From Ehretia macrophylla (Eukaryota > Streptophyta > Magnoliopsida > Boraginales > Ehretiaceae): DNA of 64,000 nt. Made by a program: the position numbers and the translations under genes. The stretch lies in contig CM075769.1 in the NCBI GenBank assembly GCA_037974665.1, forward strand, positions 81,659,190 through 81,723,189, in the 5' to 3' direction. This document shows, one piece after another, positions 1-12,263 of this stretch. The notes under the pieces are model-generated. The model worked only from the letters and a program-made list of their open reading frames with translations. It ran no database searches and was not told the DNA's origin. Numbering within the stretch: the first letter of the stretch is position 1; each line of letters begins with the position of its first letter.

Positions 1-44
1 TAAAGTATCTTGGCAGCCCTAACAAGGGCAAAATAAACTTAAAA

Positions 45-164
45 GGGTGTGCAACACGAGGACTTCCCAGGGGGTCACCCATCCGAGTACTACTCTCGCC
101 CAAGCACTCTCAACTTCGGAGTTCTGATGTGATCCAATGCATTAGTGCTGGTATGATCGCACCG
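45..164 (-). rRNA. 5S: 5S rRNA copy 1, alpha
   Basis: C1, A35, G54. Private changes at 28-29, 57 (box A), 80 (box C edge) and 117. The terminator is of the beta kind, so this is a mixed unit. Confidence 0.85.
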
Positions 165-720
165 GTCATGTTGAGGGCACAATTCATATATGTGTTAACG
201 GTGCACAGTCCCAGCCTAGAGGGACGGCCCATTCAAAAGGCCCAATGGGCTTTACGACAACCCATCCGCTTCAACAACGCAGCATCCTCGCAAGACGTGA
301 TATCAACACGATGTAGGAACTCTGATGTCCCGTGAGTCAGGTTGTCGTCTTTTTAACAGTTCACGATGTACGATCCGGGACGGGAAAACAGAGCAAAAGA
401 ATAAAAGTGGCCTGAAAGTGATGAAAAAGTTTGATTTTAGGCTACAAAAAGGGGTAAAGCGAGCAAGCTAGCTGCCCCCGTCGTAGAGCTCTAAGAGAGC
501 TTTGCAACAGTATGCTGTGCGCCGCGTAACTCCTTACAGATCAAAAGTTATGGGCACCGGAGCGGCGGAGAACTGGTGACAAAACCTACGCCCTCGGTTT
601 GCGGGCCCAGCCTCTACGTGAAGCGATGTTGTCTTGCCTAATGTTCCGTGGTATTCGGTAATAGAGATTTGGTGGACAAAGTATCTTGGCAACCTTAAAC
701 AGGGCAAAAAAAATTGAAAA

Positions 721-840
721 GGGGGTGCAACACGAGGATTTCCCAAGGGGTCACCCATCCTAATACTACTCTCGCCCAAGCACGCTCAACTTCGGAGTTC
801 TGATGTGATCCGGTGCATTAGTTCTGGTATGATTGCACCG
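721..840 (-). rRNA. 5S: 5S rRNA copy 2, alpha
   Basis: C1, A35, G54, T95; private changes at 7, 18, 78 and 102. T8 terminator. Confidence 0.88.
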
Positions 841-1396
841 GTCATGTTGAGGGCACAATTCCTATATGTGTTAACGGTTCACAATCCCAGCAAGAGAGAT
901 GGCCCATTCAGAAGGCCCAATGGGCTTAACGACAACCCATCCGCTTCAACAATGTAGCATCGTCACAAGACGTGATATCGACACGTTGTAGGGCCCTCTG
1001 ATGTCCTGCGAGTTAGGTTGTCGTCCTTTTAACAATTCACGACGTACAATCCGGGATGGAAAAACAGAGCAAAAGAAGAAAAGTGGCTTGAAACTCATGA
1101 AAACATTCGATTTTGAGCTCCAAAAATGGGCAAAGCGAGCATGCTCGCTGCCCCTGTCGTAGAGCTCTCAGAGTGCTTTGCAATCGTATGTTGTGCGCCG
1201 CGTAACTCCTTTCGGATCAAAAGTTATGGTCACCGGAGCGACGGAGACCTGGTCACAAACCCTACGCCCTCGGTTTGCGGGCCCAGCCTCTACGTGAAGC
1301 GATGTTGTCTTGCATAATGTTCCGTGGGATTCGGTAATATAGATTTGGTGGATAAAGTATCTTGGCAGCCCTAACAAGGGCAAAATAAATTGAAAA

Positions 1397-1516
1397 GGGG
1401 GTGCAACACGAGGACTTCCCAGGGGGTCACCCATCCTAGTACTACTCTCGCCCAAACATGCTTAACATCGGAGTTCTGATGGGATCTGGTGCATTAGTGA
1501 TGGTATGATAGCACCC
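1397..1516 (-). rRNA. 5S: 5S rRNA copy 3, reference-like with damaged box A
   Basis: G1, C35, A54. Box A is altered at 50, 58 and 61, and there are changes at 7, 17 and 30. Beta-like terminator. Confidence 0.85.
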
Positions 1517-2072
1517 GGCATGTTGATGGCACAATTCCTTTATGTGTTAACGGTTCACAGTCCCAGCCTAGAGAGTTGGCACATTCAAAAGTCTCAATGG
1601 GCTTAACGACAACACATCCGCTTCAACAACGTAGCATCCTCGCAAGACATGATATCGGCATGTTGTAAGGCCCTCTAATGTCCCGCGAGTTAGGTTGTCG
1701 TCCTTTTAACAGCTCATGACGTACGATCCGGGACGGAAAAACAGAGCTAAAGAAGAAAAGTGGCATGAAACTAATGAAAAAGTTCAATTTTAGGCTCCAA
1801 AAATGGGCACAGCGAGCAAGCTGGCTTCCCCCGTCCTAGAGCTCTCAGACAGCTTTGCAACGGTATGCTGTGCGCTGCGTAACTCCTTACGAATCAAAAG
1901 TTATGACACCGGAGCGACGGAGACCTTGTCACAAACCCTACGACCTCGGTTTGCGGGCCCAGCCTTTACGTGAAGCGATGTTGTCTTGCCTAATGTTCCG
2001 TTGGATTCGGTAATAGAAATTTGGTGGATAAAGTATCTTGGCAACCCTAACCGGGGCAAAAAAAATTGAAAA

Positions 2073-2191
2073 GGGGGTGCAACACGAGGACTTCCCAGGG
2101 GGTCACCCATCCTAGAACTACTCTCGCCAAGCATGCTCAACTTCGGTGTTCTGATGTGATCCGGTGCATTAGTGCTGTTATGATCGCACCG
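2073..2191 (-). rRNA. 5S: 5S rRNA copy 4, alpha, 119 nt
   Basis: One base is missing from the GGG at 64-66 at the box A end; also A58 and changes at 14, 45 and 77. Likely weak internal promoter. Confidence 0.83.
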
Positions 2192-2747
2192 GTCATGTTG
2201 TGGGCACAATTCCTATATGTGTTAACGGTTCACAGTCCCTGCTAGAGAAATGGCCCATTAAGAAGGCCCAATGGGCTTAACGACAACCCATCCACTTCAA
2301 CAACGCAACATCCTCGCAAGACGTGATATCGACACGTTGTAGGGCCCTCTGATGTCCCGCGAGTCAGGTTGTCGTCACTTTAACAGTTCACAACGTACGA
2401 TCCGGGACAAAAAAATAGAGTAAAGGAAGAAAAGTGTCCTGAAACTGATGAAAACGTTCGATTTTAGGCTCCAAAAAGGGGCACAACGAGCAAGCTGGCT
2501 GCCCCCGTCGTAGAACGCTCAGAGAGCTTCGCAACGGTATGCTGTGCAATGCGTAACTCCTTACGGATCAAAAGATATGGGCACCGGAGCGACGGAGACC
2601 TGGTCACAAACCCTACGCCCTCGGTTTGCGGGCCCAGCCTCTACGTGAAGCGATATTGTCTTGCCTACCGTTTCGTGGGATTCGGTAATAGAGATTTGGT
2701 GAATAAAGTATGTTGGCAACCCTAACCAGGGCAAAAAAAATTGAAAA

Positions 2748-2867
2748 GGGGGTGCAACACGATGACTTCCCAGGGGGTCACCCATCCTAGTACTACTCTC
2801 GCCCAAGCACTCTCAACTTCGGAGTTCTGATGTGATCCAGTGCATTAGTGCTGGTATGATCGCACCG
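2748..2867 (-). rRNA. 5S: 5S rRNA copy 5, alpha
   Basis: C1, A35, G54; private changes only at 29, 57 and 105. Confidence 0.88.
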
Positions 2868-3422
2868 GTCATGGTGAGGGCACAATTAATATATGTGTTA
2901 ACGGTTCAAAGTCACAACTAGAGAGATGGCCCATTCAGAAGGCCCAATGGGCTTAACGACAACCCATCCACTTCAACATTGAAGCATCCTCGCAAGACGT
3001 GATATCGACACGTTGTAGGCACTCTGATGTCCAGCGAGTCAGGTTGTCGTCCTTTTAATAGTTCACGACGTACGATCCGGGACGGAAAAACAGAGCAAAA
3101 GAAAAAAAGTGGCATGAAACTGATGAAAACGTTCGATTTTGGGCAACAAAAATGGGCACAGCAAGCAAGCTGGCTACCTCCGTCGTAGAGGTCTCAGAGA
3201 GCTTTGCAACGGTATGTTGTGCGCCGCGTAACTACTTACGGATCAAAAGTTATGGGCACCGGAGCGACGGAGACCTGGTCACAAACCCTACGCCCTCGGT
3301 TTGCGGGCCTAGCCTCTACGTGAAGCGATGTTGTCTTGTCTAATGTTTCATGGGATTCGGTAATAGAGATTTGGTGGATAAAGTATCTTGGCAACCCTAA
3401 CCATGGCAAAAAAAATTGAAAT

Positions 3423-3542
3423 GGGGGTGCAACACGTGGACTTCCCAGGGGGTCACCCATACTAGTACTACTCTCTCCCAAGCACGCTCAACTTCAGAGT
3501 TCTGATGTGATCCGGTGCAATAGTGCTGGTTTGACCGCACCG
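3423..3542 (-). rRNA. 5S: 5S rRNA copy 6, alpha with T47
   Basis: Alpha marks plus the gamma mark T47. Changes at 8, 12, 23, 67 (intermediate element), 82 (box C) and 106. Confidence 0.86.
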
Positions 3543-4098
3543 GTCATGTTGAGGCCACAATTCCTATATGTGTTAACGGTTCACAGTCCCAACTAGAGAG
3601 ATAGCCCATTCAGAAGGCCCAATGGGCTTAACGACAACACATCCGCTTCAACAATGCAGCATCCTCGCAAGGAGTGATATCGGTACGTTGTAGGGCCCTC
3701 TGTTGTCCCGCGAGTCAGGTTGTCGTCCTTTTAACAGTTCACGACGTACGATCCGGGACACAAAAACATAGCAAAAGAAGAAAAGTGGCCTGAAACAGAT
3801 GAAAACATTCAATTTTGGGCTCCAAAAATGAGCACAGCAAGGAAGCTGGCTACCTCCGTCGTAGAGCTCTCAGAGAGCTTTGCAACGGTATGCTGTGCGT
3901 CGCGTAACTCCTTACAGATCAAAAGTTACGGGCACCGGAGCGACAGAGACCTAGGAATAAAACCTACACCCTCGGTTTGTGGGCCCAGCCTCTACGTGAA
4001 ACGATGTTGTCTTGCCTAATGTTCCGTGGGATTCGGTAGTAGGGATTGGGTGGATAAAGTCTCTTGGCAACCCTAACCATGGCAAAAAAAATTGAAAA

Positions 4099-4218
4099 GG
4101 GGGTGCAACACGAGGACTTCCCAGGGGGTCACCCATATTAGTACTACTCTCGCCCAAGCACGCTCAACTTCAGAGTTCTGATGTGATCCGGTGCATTAGT
4201 ACTGGTTTGATCGCATCG
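4099..4218 (-). rRNA. 5S: 5S rRNA copy 7, alpha with T47
   Basis: Shares T47 and the change at 12 with copy 6, its neighbour. Box C altered at 81-82; further changes at 3 and 18. Confidence 0.86.
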
Positions 4219-4540
4219 GTCATGTTGAGGGCGCAATTCCTATATGTGTTAACGGTTCACAGTCCCAGCTAGAGAGATGGCCCATTCAGATGGCCCAATG
4301 GCCTTAACGACAACCCATCCGCTACAACAATGCAGCATCCTCGCAAGACGTGATATTGACACAATGTATGGACCTCTGATGTCCTGCGAGTTAGGTTGTC
4401 ATCCTTTTTACAGTTCACGACGTACGATTCGGGACGGAAAAATAGAGAAATAGAAGAAAAGTAGCCTAAAACTAATGAAAACGTTCGATTTTGGGCTTCA
4501 AAAATGGGCAGAGCGAGCAAGCTAGTTGCCCCCATCGTAG

Positions 4541-4555
4541 AGCTCTCAGAGAGCT
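4541..4555. other. 15-bp spacer palindrome AGCTCTC-A-GAGAGCT (example)
   Basis: Two 7-bp arms around a single central base form a perfect inverted repeat that recurs once per unit; many copies carry point changes in one arm. It lies near the middle of the spacer. No known plant 5S element matches it to my knowledge. Confidence 0.5.
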
Positions 4556-4774
4556 TTGCAACGGTATGCTGTGCGCCTTGTAACTCCTTACGGATCAAAA
4601 GTTATGGGCACCGAAGCGACGGAGACCTGGTCACAAACCCTACGCCCTCGGTTTGCTGGCCCAGCCTCTACGTGAAGCGATGTTGTCTTGCCTAATGTTC
4701 CATGGGATTCGGTAATAGAGATTTGGTGGATAAAGTATCTTGGCAACCCAAACCAGGGCAAAAAATATTGAAAA

Positions 4775-4894
4775 GGGGGTGCAACACGAGGACGTCCCAG
4801 GGAGTCACCCATCCTAGTACTTCTCTCGCCCAAGCACGCTCAACTTCGGAGTTCTGATGTGATCCGGTGCATTAGTGCTGGTATGATCGCACCG
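4775..4894 (-). rRNA. 5S: 5S rRNA copy 8, alpha
   Basis: Alpha marks with private changes at 73, 92 (box C) and 101. Confidence 0.88.
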
Positions 4895-5450
4895 GTCATG
4901 TTGAGGGCACAATTCCTATATGTGTTAACGGTTCACAGTCCCAGTTAGAGAGATGGGCCATTAAGAAGGCCCAATGGGCTTAACGACAACCCATTCGCTT
5001 CAACAATGCAGCATCCCCGCAAGACATGATGTCGACACGTTGTAGGGCCCTCTAATGTCCCGCTAGTCAGGTTGTCGTTCTTTTAACAGTTCACGACGTA
5101 CGATCCGGGATGAAAAAATAGAGTAAAAGCAGAAAAGTGGCCTGAAACTAATGAAAAAGTTCGATTTTAGGCTCCATAAAGGGTCACAGCGAGCAAGCTA
5201 GCTGCCCCCGTCGTAGAGATCTCAGAGAGCTTTGCAACGGTATGCTATGCGCCGCGTAACTGCTTACGGATCAAAAGTTATGGGCACCGGAGCGACGGAG
5301 ACCTGGTCACAAACCCTACGCCCTCAGTTTGCAGGCCCATCCTCTACGTGAAGCGATGTTGTCTTGCCTAATGTTCCGTTCGATTCGGTAATAGAGGTTT
5401 GGTGGATAAACTATCTTGGCAACCCTAACCAGGGCAAAAAAAATTGAAAA

Positions 5451-5570
5451 GGGGGTGCAACACGAGGACTTCCCAGGGGGTCACCCATCGTAGTACTACT
5501 CTCGCCCAAGCACGCTCAACTTCGGAGTTCTGATGTGATCCGGTGCATTTGTGCTGGTATGATCGCACCG
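5451..5570 (-). rRNA. 5S: 5S rRNA copy 9, alpha, near type
   Basis: Only two private changes (21 and 81) from the alpha consensus, making it one of the cleanest alpha copies. Confidence 0.9.
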
Positions 5571-6126
5571 GTCATGTTGAGGGCACAATTCCTATATGTG
5601 TTAACGGTTCACCGTCCCAGCTAGAGAGATGGCCCATTTAGAAGGCCCAATAGGCTTAACGACAACCCATCCACTTCAACAATACAGCATCCTCGCAAGA
5701 CGTGATATCGACAAGTTGAAGGGCCCCCTGATGTCCCGCAAGTTAGGTTGTCGTCCTTTTAACAGTTCACCACGTACGATCCGGGACGGAAAAACAGATT
5801 AAAGGAAGAAAAGTGGCCTAAAACTGATGAAAATGTTCGATTTTGTGCTCCAAAAATGGGGACAACGAGCAAGCTCGCTGCTCCCATCGTAGAGCTCTCA
5901 GAGAGCTTTGCAACGGTATGTTGTGCGCCGCGTAACTCCTTACGGATCAAAAGTTATGGGCACCGGAGCGACAGAGATTTGGTCACAAACCCTACGCCCT
6001 CGGTTTGCTGGACCAGCCTCTATATGAAGTGATGTTGTCTTGCCTAATGTTCCGTGGGATTCGGTAATATAGATTTGGTGGATAAAGTATCTTGGCAACC
6101 CTAACAAAGGTAAATTAAACTGAAAA

Positions 6127-6246
6127 GTGGGTACAACACGAGGACTTCCCAGGGGGTCACCCATCCCAGTACTACTCTAGCCCAAGCAAGCGTAACTTCG
6201 GAGTTTTGATGGGATCCGGTGCATTAGTTCTGGTATGATCGCACCT
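6127..6246 (-). rRNA. 5S: 5S rRNA copy 10, beta
   Basis: A1, T58 and the CTCTAGCCC change at 67; also 18, 41, 55, 80, 114 and 119 altered. Beta terminator and TATA (ATAAAG). Confidence 0.86.
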
Positions 6247-6803
6247 GTCATGTTGAGGGCACAATTTCTTTATGTGTTAACGGTTCACAGTCCCAGCCTA
6301 GAGAGATGGCCCATTCAAAAGGCCCAATGGGCTTAACGACAATCCATCTGCTTCAACAATGCAGCATCCTCGCAAGATGTGATATCGACACATTTTAGGG
6401 CCCTCTGATGTCCCGCGAGTCAGGTTGTCATCTTTTTTACACTTCACGACGTACGATCCGGGATGAAAAAACAGAGCAAAAGAAGAAAAGTGGCCTGAAA
6501 CTAATGAAAAAGTTCGATTTTAGGCTCCAAAAATGGGCACATTAAGCAAGCTGGCTGCCCCCGTCGTAGAGTTCTCAGTGAGCTTGGCAACGGTATGCTG
6601 TGCGCCGCGTAACTCCTAACGGATCAAAAGTTATAGGCACCAGAGCGACGGAGACTGGTCACAAACCCCACGCCCTCGGTTTGCGGGCCCAGCCTCTACG
6701 TAAAGCGATGTTGTCTTGCCTAATGTTCTGTCGGATTCGGTAATAGAAATTTGGTGGATAAAGAATCTTGGCAACCCTAACCAGGGTAAAAAAAAACTGA
6801 AAA

Positions 6804-6923
6804 GGGGGTACAACACGAGGACTTCCCAGGGGTTCACCCATCCTAGTACTACTCTCGCCCAAGCATGCTCAACTTCGGAGTTCTGATGTGATCCGGTGCA
6901 TTAGTGCCGGTATGATCGCACCG
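6804..6923 (-). rRNA. 5S: 5S rRNA copy 11, alpha
   Basis: Alpha marks with A58; private changes at 16, 91 and 114. T-run of nine. Confidence 0.88.
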
Positions 6924-7479
6924 GTCATGTTGAGGGCACAATTCCTACATGTGTTAATGGTTCACAGTCCCAACTAGAGAGATGGCCCATTCAGAAGGCC
7001 CAATGGGCATAACGACAACCCATTCGCTTCAACAATCCAGCATCCTCGCAAGACGTGATATCGACACGTTGTAGGGCCCTCTGATGTCCCGCGAGTCAGG
7101 TTGTAGTCCTTTTAACAGTTCACGACGTACGATCCAGGACAGAAAAACAGAGTAAAAGAAGAAGAGCGACCTAAAACTGATGAAAACATTCGATTTTGGG
7201 CTCCAAAAACCGGCACAGGGGGAAAACTCACTACCCCCATCGTAGAACTCTCAGAGAGCTTTACAATGGTATGCTGTGCGCTACGTAACTCCTTACGGAT
7301 CAAAAGTTATGGGCACCGGAGCGACGGATACCTGGTCACAAACCCTACGCCCTCGGTTTGTGGGCCCACCCTCTACGTGAAGCGATGTTGCCTTGCCTAA
7401 TGGTCCGTGGGATTCGGTAATATAGATTTGGTGGAGAAAGTATCTTGGCAACCCTAACCAGGGCAAAAAAAATTGAAAA

Positions 7480-7599
7480 TGGGTTGCGACACGAGGACTT
7501 CCTAGGGGGTCGCCCATCGTAGTATTACTCTCGCCCAAGCACGCTTAGCTTCAGAGTTCTGATGGGATCCGGTGCATTAGTGCTGGTATGATCGCACCT
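7480..7599 (-). rRNA. 5S: 5S rRNA copy 12, gamma
   Basis: A1, T47. Many changes: 52, 75, 81, 88, 97, 112, 116 and 120. Boxes A and C are both touched. Confidence 0.84.
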
Positions 7600-8156
7600 G
7601 TCATGTTGAGGGCACAATTTCTTTATGTGTTAACGGTTCACAGTCCTAGCCTAGAGAGATGGACCATTCAAAAGGCCCAATGGGCTTAACGACAACCCAT
7701 CTGCTTCAACAATGCTGCATCCTCGCAAGACGTGATATCGACACGTTGTAGGGCTCTCTGATGTCCCGCGAGTCAGGTTGTTGTCCTTTTAACAGTTCAC
7801 GACGTATGATCCACGACAGAAAAAGAGAGTAAAGGAAGAAAAACGGCCTAAAACTAATGAAAACGTCCGATTTTCGTCTCCAAAAAAAGGCAAAGCGAGC
7901 AAGCTGGCTGCCCCCGTTGTAGAGCTCTCAGAGAGCTTTGCAACGGTATGCTATTCGCTGCGTAACTCCTTACAGATCAAGAGTTATGGGAACCGGAGCG
8001 ACGGAGACCTGGTCACAAATCCTACGCCCTCGGTTTGCAGGCGCAGCCTCTACGTGAAGCGATGTTGTCTTGCCTAATGTTCCGTGGGATTCAGTAATAG
8101 AGATTTGGTGGATAAAGTATCTTGGCAACCCTAACCAGGGCAAAAAAAATTGAAAA

Positions 8157-8243
8157 GGGGGTGCAACACAAAGACTTCCCAGTAGGTCACCCATCCTAGT
8201 ACTACTCTCGCCCAAGCACACTCAACTTCGGAGTTCTGATGTG
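8157..8243 (-). pseudogene. 5S rRNA copy 13, truncated
   Basis: Only about 87 of 120 nt remain. The first 33 nt and the TATA-like element are deleted, so no normal 5S transcript can start here. Boxes A and C are still present, with A54 changed to G and T93, the usual plant base, in box C. Confidence 0.9.
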
Positions 8244-8247
8244 TTAA
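8239..8247. other. Deletion junction removing a 5S 5' end
   Basis: TTCTGATGTG of the 5S joins directly to TTAACGG of the upstream spacer, with GTG or TGTG shared at the joint, so about 63 bp are missing compared with neighbouring units. The loss takes the start, the first third of the 5S and the TATA-like element of copy 13. Confidence 0.85.
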
Positions 8248-8754
8248 CGGTTCACAGTTGCAGCTAGAGAGATGGTCCATTCAGAACGTCCAATGGGCTT
8301 AACGACAACCCATCCGCTTCAACAATGCAGCATCCTTGCAAGACGCGATATCGACACGTTGTAGGGACCTCTGATGTCCCGCGAATCAGGTTGTCATCCT
8401 TTTAACAGTTCACGACGTACGATACGTGACGAAAAAATAGAGCAAAAGAAGAAAAGTGGACTAAAACTGATTAAAACGTTCGATTTTGGGCCCCAAAAAT
8501 GGGCACAGCAAGCAAGCTGGCTGCCCCTGTCGTAGAGATCTCAGAGAGCTTTGCAACGGTATACTGTGCACAGCGTAACTCATTACGGATCAAAAGTTAT
8601 GGGCACCGGATCGACGGAGACCTGGTCACAAACCCTACGGCCTCGGTTTGCAGGCCCAGCCTCTACGTGAAGCGATGTCGTCTTGCCTAATGTTCCGTGG
8701 GATTCGATAATATAGATTTGGTGGATACAGTATCTTGACAACCCTAACAAGGGC

Positions 8755-8769
8755 AAAATAAACTGAAAA
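8755..8769 (-). terminator. Pol III terminator, beta variant (example)
   Basis: In beta-type units the T8 is broken up: in the RNA sense the stretch reads TTTTCAGTTTATTTT, giving two T4 runs. It goes with GCCCTTGTTAGGG instead of GCCCTGGTTAGGG just beyond. T4 may still stop Pol III but usually less completely than T8. Confidence 0.6.
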
Positions 8770-8889
8770 GGGGGTGCAACACGAGGACTTCCGAGGGGGT
8801 CACCCATCCTAGTACTACTCTAGCCCAAGCAAGCTTAACTTCGGAGTTCTGATGCGATTCGGTGCATTAGTGCTGGTATGATCGCACCT
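8770..8889 (-). rRNA. 5S: 5S rRNA copy 14, beta
   Basis: A1, T58 and the change at 67; private changes at 31, 35 (G) and 97. Confidence 0.87.
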
Positions 8890-9444
8890 GTCATGTTGGG
8901 GTCACAATTCCTATATGTGTTAACGGTTCACAGTCCCAGCCAGAGAGATGGCCCATTCAGAAGGCCCAATGGGCTTAATTACAACCCATCCGCTTCAACA
9001 ATGTAGCATCCTCGCAAGACGTGATATCGACACGTTGTAGGGCCCTCTGATGTCCCGCGAGTCAGGTTGTCCTACTTTTTACAGCTCACGACGTACGATC
9101 CAGGACGGAAAAATAGAGTAAAAGAAGAAAAGTGGCCTGAAACTGATGAAAACGTTCAATTTTGGTACCCAAAATGGGCACAACGAGCAAGGTAGCTGCC
9201 CCCGTCGTAGAGCTATTACAGAACTTTGCAACGTTATGCTGTGCACCGCGTAACTCCTTACGGATCAAAAGTTATGGGCACCGGAGCGACGGAGACTTGT
9301 TCACAAACCTTACGCCCTCGATTTGCGGGCCCAGCCTCTACGTGAAGCGATGTTGTCTTGCCTAATGTTCCGTGGGATTCGGTAATATAGATTAGGTGGA
9401 TAAAGTATCTTGGCAGCCCTAACAAGGGCAAAATAAACTGAAAA

Positions 9445-9564
9445 GGGGGTGCAACACGAGGATTTCCCAAGGGGTCACCCATCCTAGTAGTACTCTCGCC
9501 CAAGCAAGCTTAACTTCGGAGTTCTGATGGGATCCTGTGCTTTAGTGCTGGTATGATCACACCG
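9445..9564 (-). rRNA. 5S: 5S rRNA copy 15, beta with C1
   Basis: Beta box A (T58) but an alpha-like C1; T95, 75 changed to C, and changes at 6, 24, 29 and 102. A possible gene-conversion mosaic. Confidence 0.86.
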
Positions 9565-10118
9565 GTAATGTTGAGGGCACAATTCCTTTATGTGTTAACG
9601 GTTCACAGTCCCAACCTAGAGAGATGGCCCATTCAAAACGCCGAATGGGCATAACGACAACCCATCTGCTTCAACAATGCAGCATCCTCGTAAGACGTGA
9701 TATCGACAAGTTGTAGGGCCCTCTGATGTTCCGCGAGTCAGGTTGTCATCTTTTTAACAGTTCACGACGTACGATCCGAGACGGAAAAACATAGCAAAAG
9801 AAGAAAAGTGGCATGAAACTAATGAAAAAGTTCAATTTTTGGCTCCAAAAATGGGTATAGCGAGCGCTGGCTGCCCTCGTCGTAGATCTCTCAGAGAGCT
9901 TTGCAACGGTATGCTGTGCGCCGCGTAACTCATTACGGATCAAAAGTTATGGGAACCGGAGCGACGGAGACCTGGTCACAAACCCTACGCCCTCGGTTTG
10001 TGGGCCCAGCCTCTACGTGAAGCGATGTTTTCTTGCCTAATGTTCCGTGGGATTCGGTAATAGAGATTTGGTGGATAAAGTATCTTGGAAACCTAACCAG
10101 GACAAAAAAAATTGAAAA

Positions 10119-10237
10119 GAGGGTGCAACACGAGGATTTCCAGGGGGTCACACATCCTAGTACTACTCTCGCCCAAGCACGCTCAACTTCGGAGTTTTGA
10201 TGTGATCCGGGGCATTATTCCTGGTATGATCGTACCG
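10119..10237 (-). rRNA. 5S: 5S rRNA copy 16, alpha, 119 nt
   Basis: One base missing at 97-99 in box C; changes at 5, 27, 41, 87, 102 and 119. Confidence 0.83.
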
Positions 10238-10793
10238 GCCATGTTGAGGGCACAATTTCTATATGTGTTAATGGTTCACAGTCCCAGCTAGAGAGATGGC
10301 CCATTCAGAAGGCCCAATGCGCTTAACGACAACCCATCCGCTTCAACAAAGCAGCATCCTCACAAGACGTGATATCGACACATTATAGGGCCCTCTAATG
10401 TCCCGCGAGTCAGGTTGTCGTCCTTTTAACAGTTCACGACGTACGATTCCGGACGGAAAAATAGAGCAAAAGAAGAAAAGTGGCCTGAAACTTATGAAAA
10501 CGTTCGATTTTAGGCACCAAAAAAGGGCACAGCGAGCAAGCTGGCTGCCCCCGTCGTAGATCTCTCAGAGAGCTTTGCAACTGTATGCTGTGCGGCGCGT
10601 AACTCCTTACGGATCAATAGTTATGTGCACCGGAGAGACGGAGACCTGGTCACAAACCCTACGCCCTCGGTTTGCGGGACCAGCCTCTACCTGAAGCGAT
10701 GCTGTCTTGCCTAATGTTCCAAGGGATTCGGTAATATAGATTTTGTGGATAAAGTATCTGGGCAACCCTAACAAGGGCAAAATAAACTGAAAA

Positions 10794-10913
10794 GGGGGTG
10801 AAACACGAAGATTTCCCAAGGGGTCACCCATCCTAGTACTACTCTCGCCCAAGCAAGCTTAACTTCGGAGTTCTAATGGGATACGGTGCATTAGTGTTGG
10901 TATGAACGCACCT
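10794..10913 (-). rRNA. 5S: 5S rRNA copy 17, beta
   Basis: A1, T58, T95. Shares changes at 8 and 113 with copies 22, 26 and 30; private changes at 17, 31, 39, 102 and 105. Confidence 0.86.
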
Positions 10914-11468
10914 GTCATGTTGAGGGCACAATTCCTTTATGTGTTAACGGTTCACAGTCCCAGCTAGAGAGATGGCCATTCAGAAGGCCCAATGGGCTTA
11001 ACGACAACCCATCCGTTTCAACAATGCAGCATCCTCGCAAGACGTGATATCGACATTTTGTTGGGCCCTCTGATGTCCCGCGAGTCAGGTTGTCGTCCTT
11101 TTAACAGATCACGACATACGATCTGGGATGGAAAAACAGAGTAAGGGAAGAAAAGTAGCCTAAAACTAATGAAAACGTTCGATTTTGGGCTTCAAAAATG
11201 GGGACAGCGAGCAAGCTGTCTGTCCCCGTCGTAGAGCTCTCAGAGAGCTTTGCAACGGTACGTTGTGCGCCTCGTAACTCCTTACGGATCAAAAGTTATG
11301 GGCACCGGAGCGACGGGGACCTGGTCACAAACCCTACGCTCTTGGTTTGTGGGCCCAGCCTCTACGTGAAGCGCTGTTGTCTTGCCCAATGTTCCGTGGG
11401 ATTCCGTAATAGAGATTTGTTCAATAAAGTATCTTTGCAACCCTAACCTGGGCAAAAAATATTGAAAA

Positions 11469-11588
11469 GGGGGTGCAACACGAGGACTTCACAGGGGGTC
11501 ACCCATCCTTGTACTACTCTCGCCCAAGCACGCTTAACTTCAGAGTTCTGATGGGATCCGGTGCATTAGTGCTGGTATGATCCCACCC
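11469..11588 (-). rRNA. 5S: 5S rRNA copy 18, gamma with G1
   Basis: G1, T47; changes at 6, 79 and 98. The change at 98 recurs in copies 27 and 31. Confidence 0.87.
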
Positions 11589-12144
11589 GTCATGTTGATG
11601 GCACAATTCCTATATGTGTTAACGGTTCACAGTTCCAACTAGAGAGATGGCCTATTCAAAAGGCCCAATGGGCGGAACGACCACCCAACCACTTCAACAA
11701 TGTAGCATCCTCGCAAGATGTGATATAGACACGTTGTAGGGCCCTCTGATGTCCTGCGAGTCAGGTTGTCATCCTTTTAACAGTTCACGACGTACAATCC
11801 AGGATGGAAAAATAGAGTAAAGGATGAAAAGCAGCCTAAAACTGATGAAAACCTTCGATTTTGGGCTCCACAAAGGGGAACAGCGAGCAAGCTAGCTTCC
11901 CCCGTCGTAGAGCTCTTGGAGAGCTTTGCAACGGTATGTTGTTCGCCACCTACCTCCTTACGGATCAAAAGCTATGGGCACCGGAGCGACGGGGACCTGG
12001 TCACAAACCCTACGCCCTCGGTTTGAGGGCCCAGCCTCTTCGTGAAGCGATGTTGTCTTGCCTAATGTTCCATGGGATTCGGTAATATAGGTTTGGTGGA
12101 TAAAGTATCTGGGCAACCCTAACAAGGGCAAAATAAACTGAAAA

Positions 12145-12263
12145 GGGGGTGCAAGACGAGGACTTCCCAAGGGGTCACCCATCCTAGTAGTACTCTCGCC
12201 CAAGCATGCTTAACTTCGGAGTCTTGATGGGTCCGGTGCATTAGTGCTGGTATGATCACACCT
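12145..12263 (-). rRNA. 5S: 5S rRNA copy 19, beta-related, 119 nt
   Basis: A1, A58, T95, C75; one base lost near 33-34 and changes at 6, 42 and 110. Beta terminator. Confidence 0.84.

Noticed and set aside
2561-2806. Recurring 81-codon open frame on the minus strand, present in dozens of units and starting inside the 5S
   Set aside because: Its first codon is TTG within the 5S sequence (CTTGGGCGAG), not ATG, and it simply runs from 5S into spacer. It recurs because the repeat recurs and is broken at random in other units. No family is recognised.
3152-3343. Recurring 63-codon ATG open frame on the plus strand of the spacer, and a mirror frame on the minus strand
   Set aside because: Present only in units where chance substitutions leave it open. 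The two strands are complementary readings of one spacer, and many units break it. No evidence of protein selection was found by reading; a codon-level substitution test would settle it.
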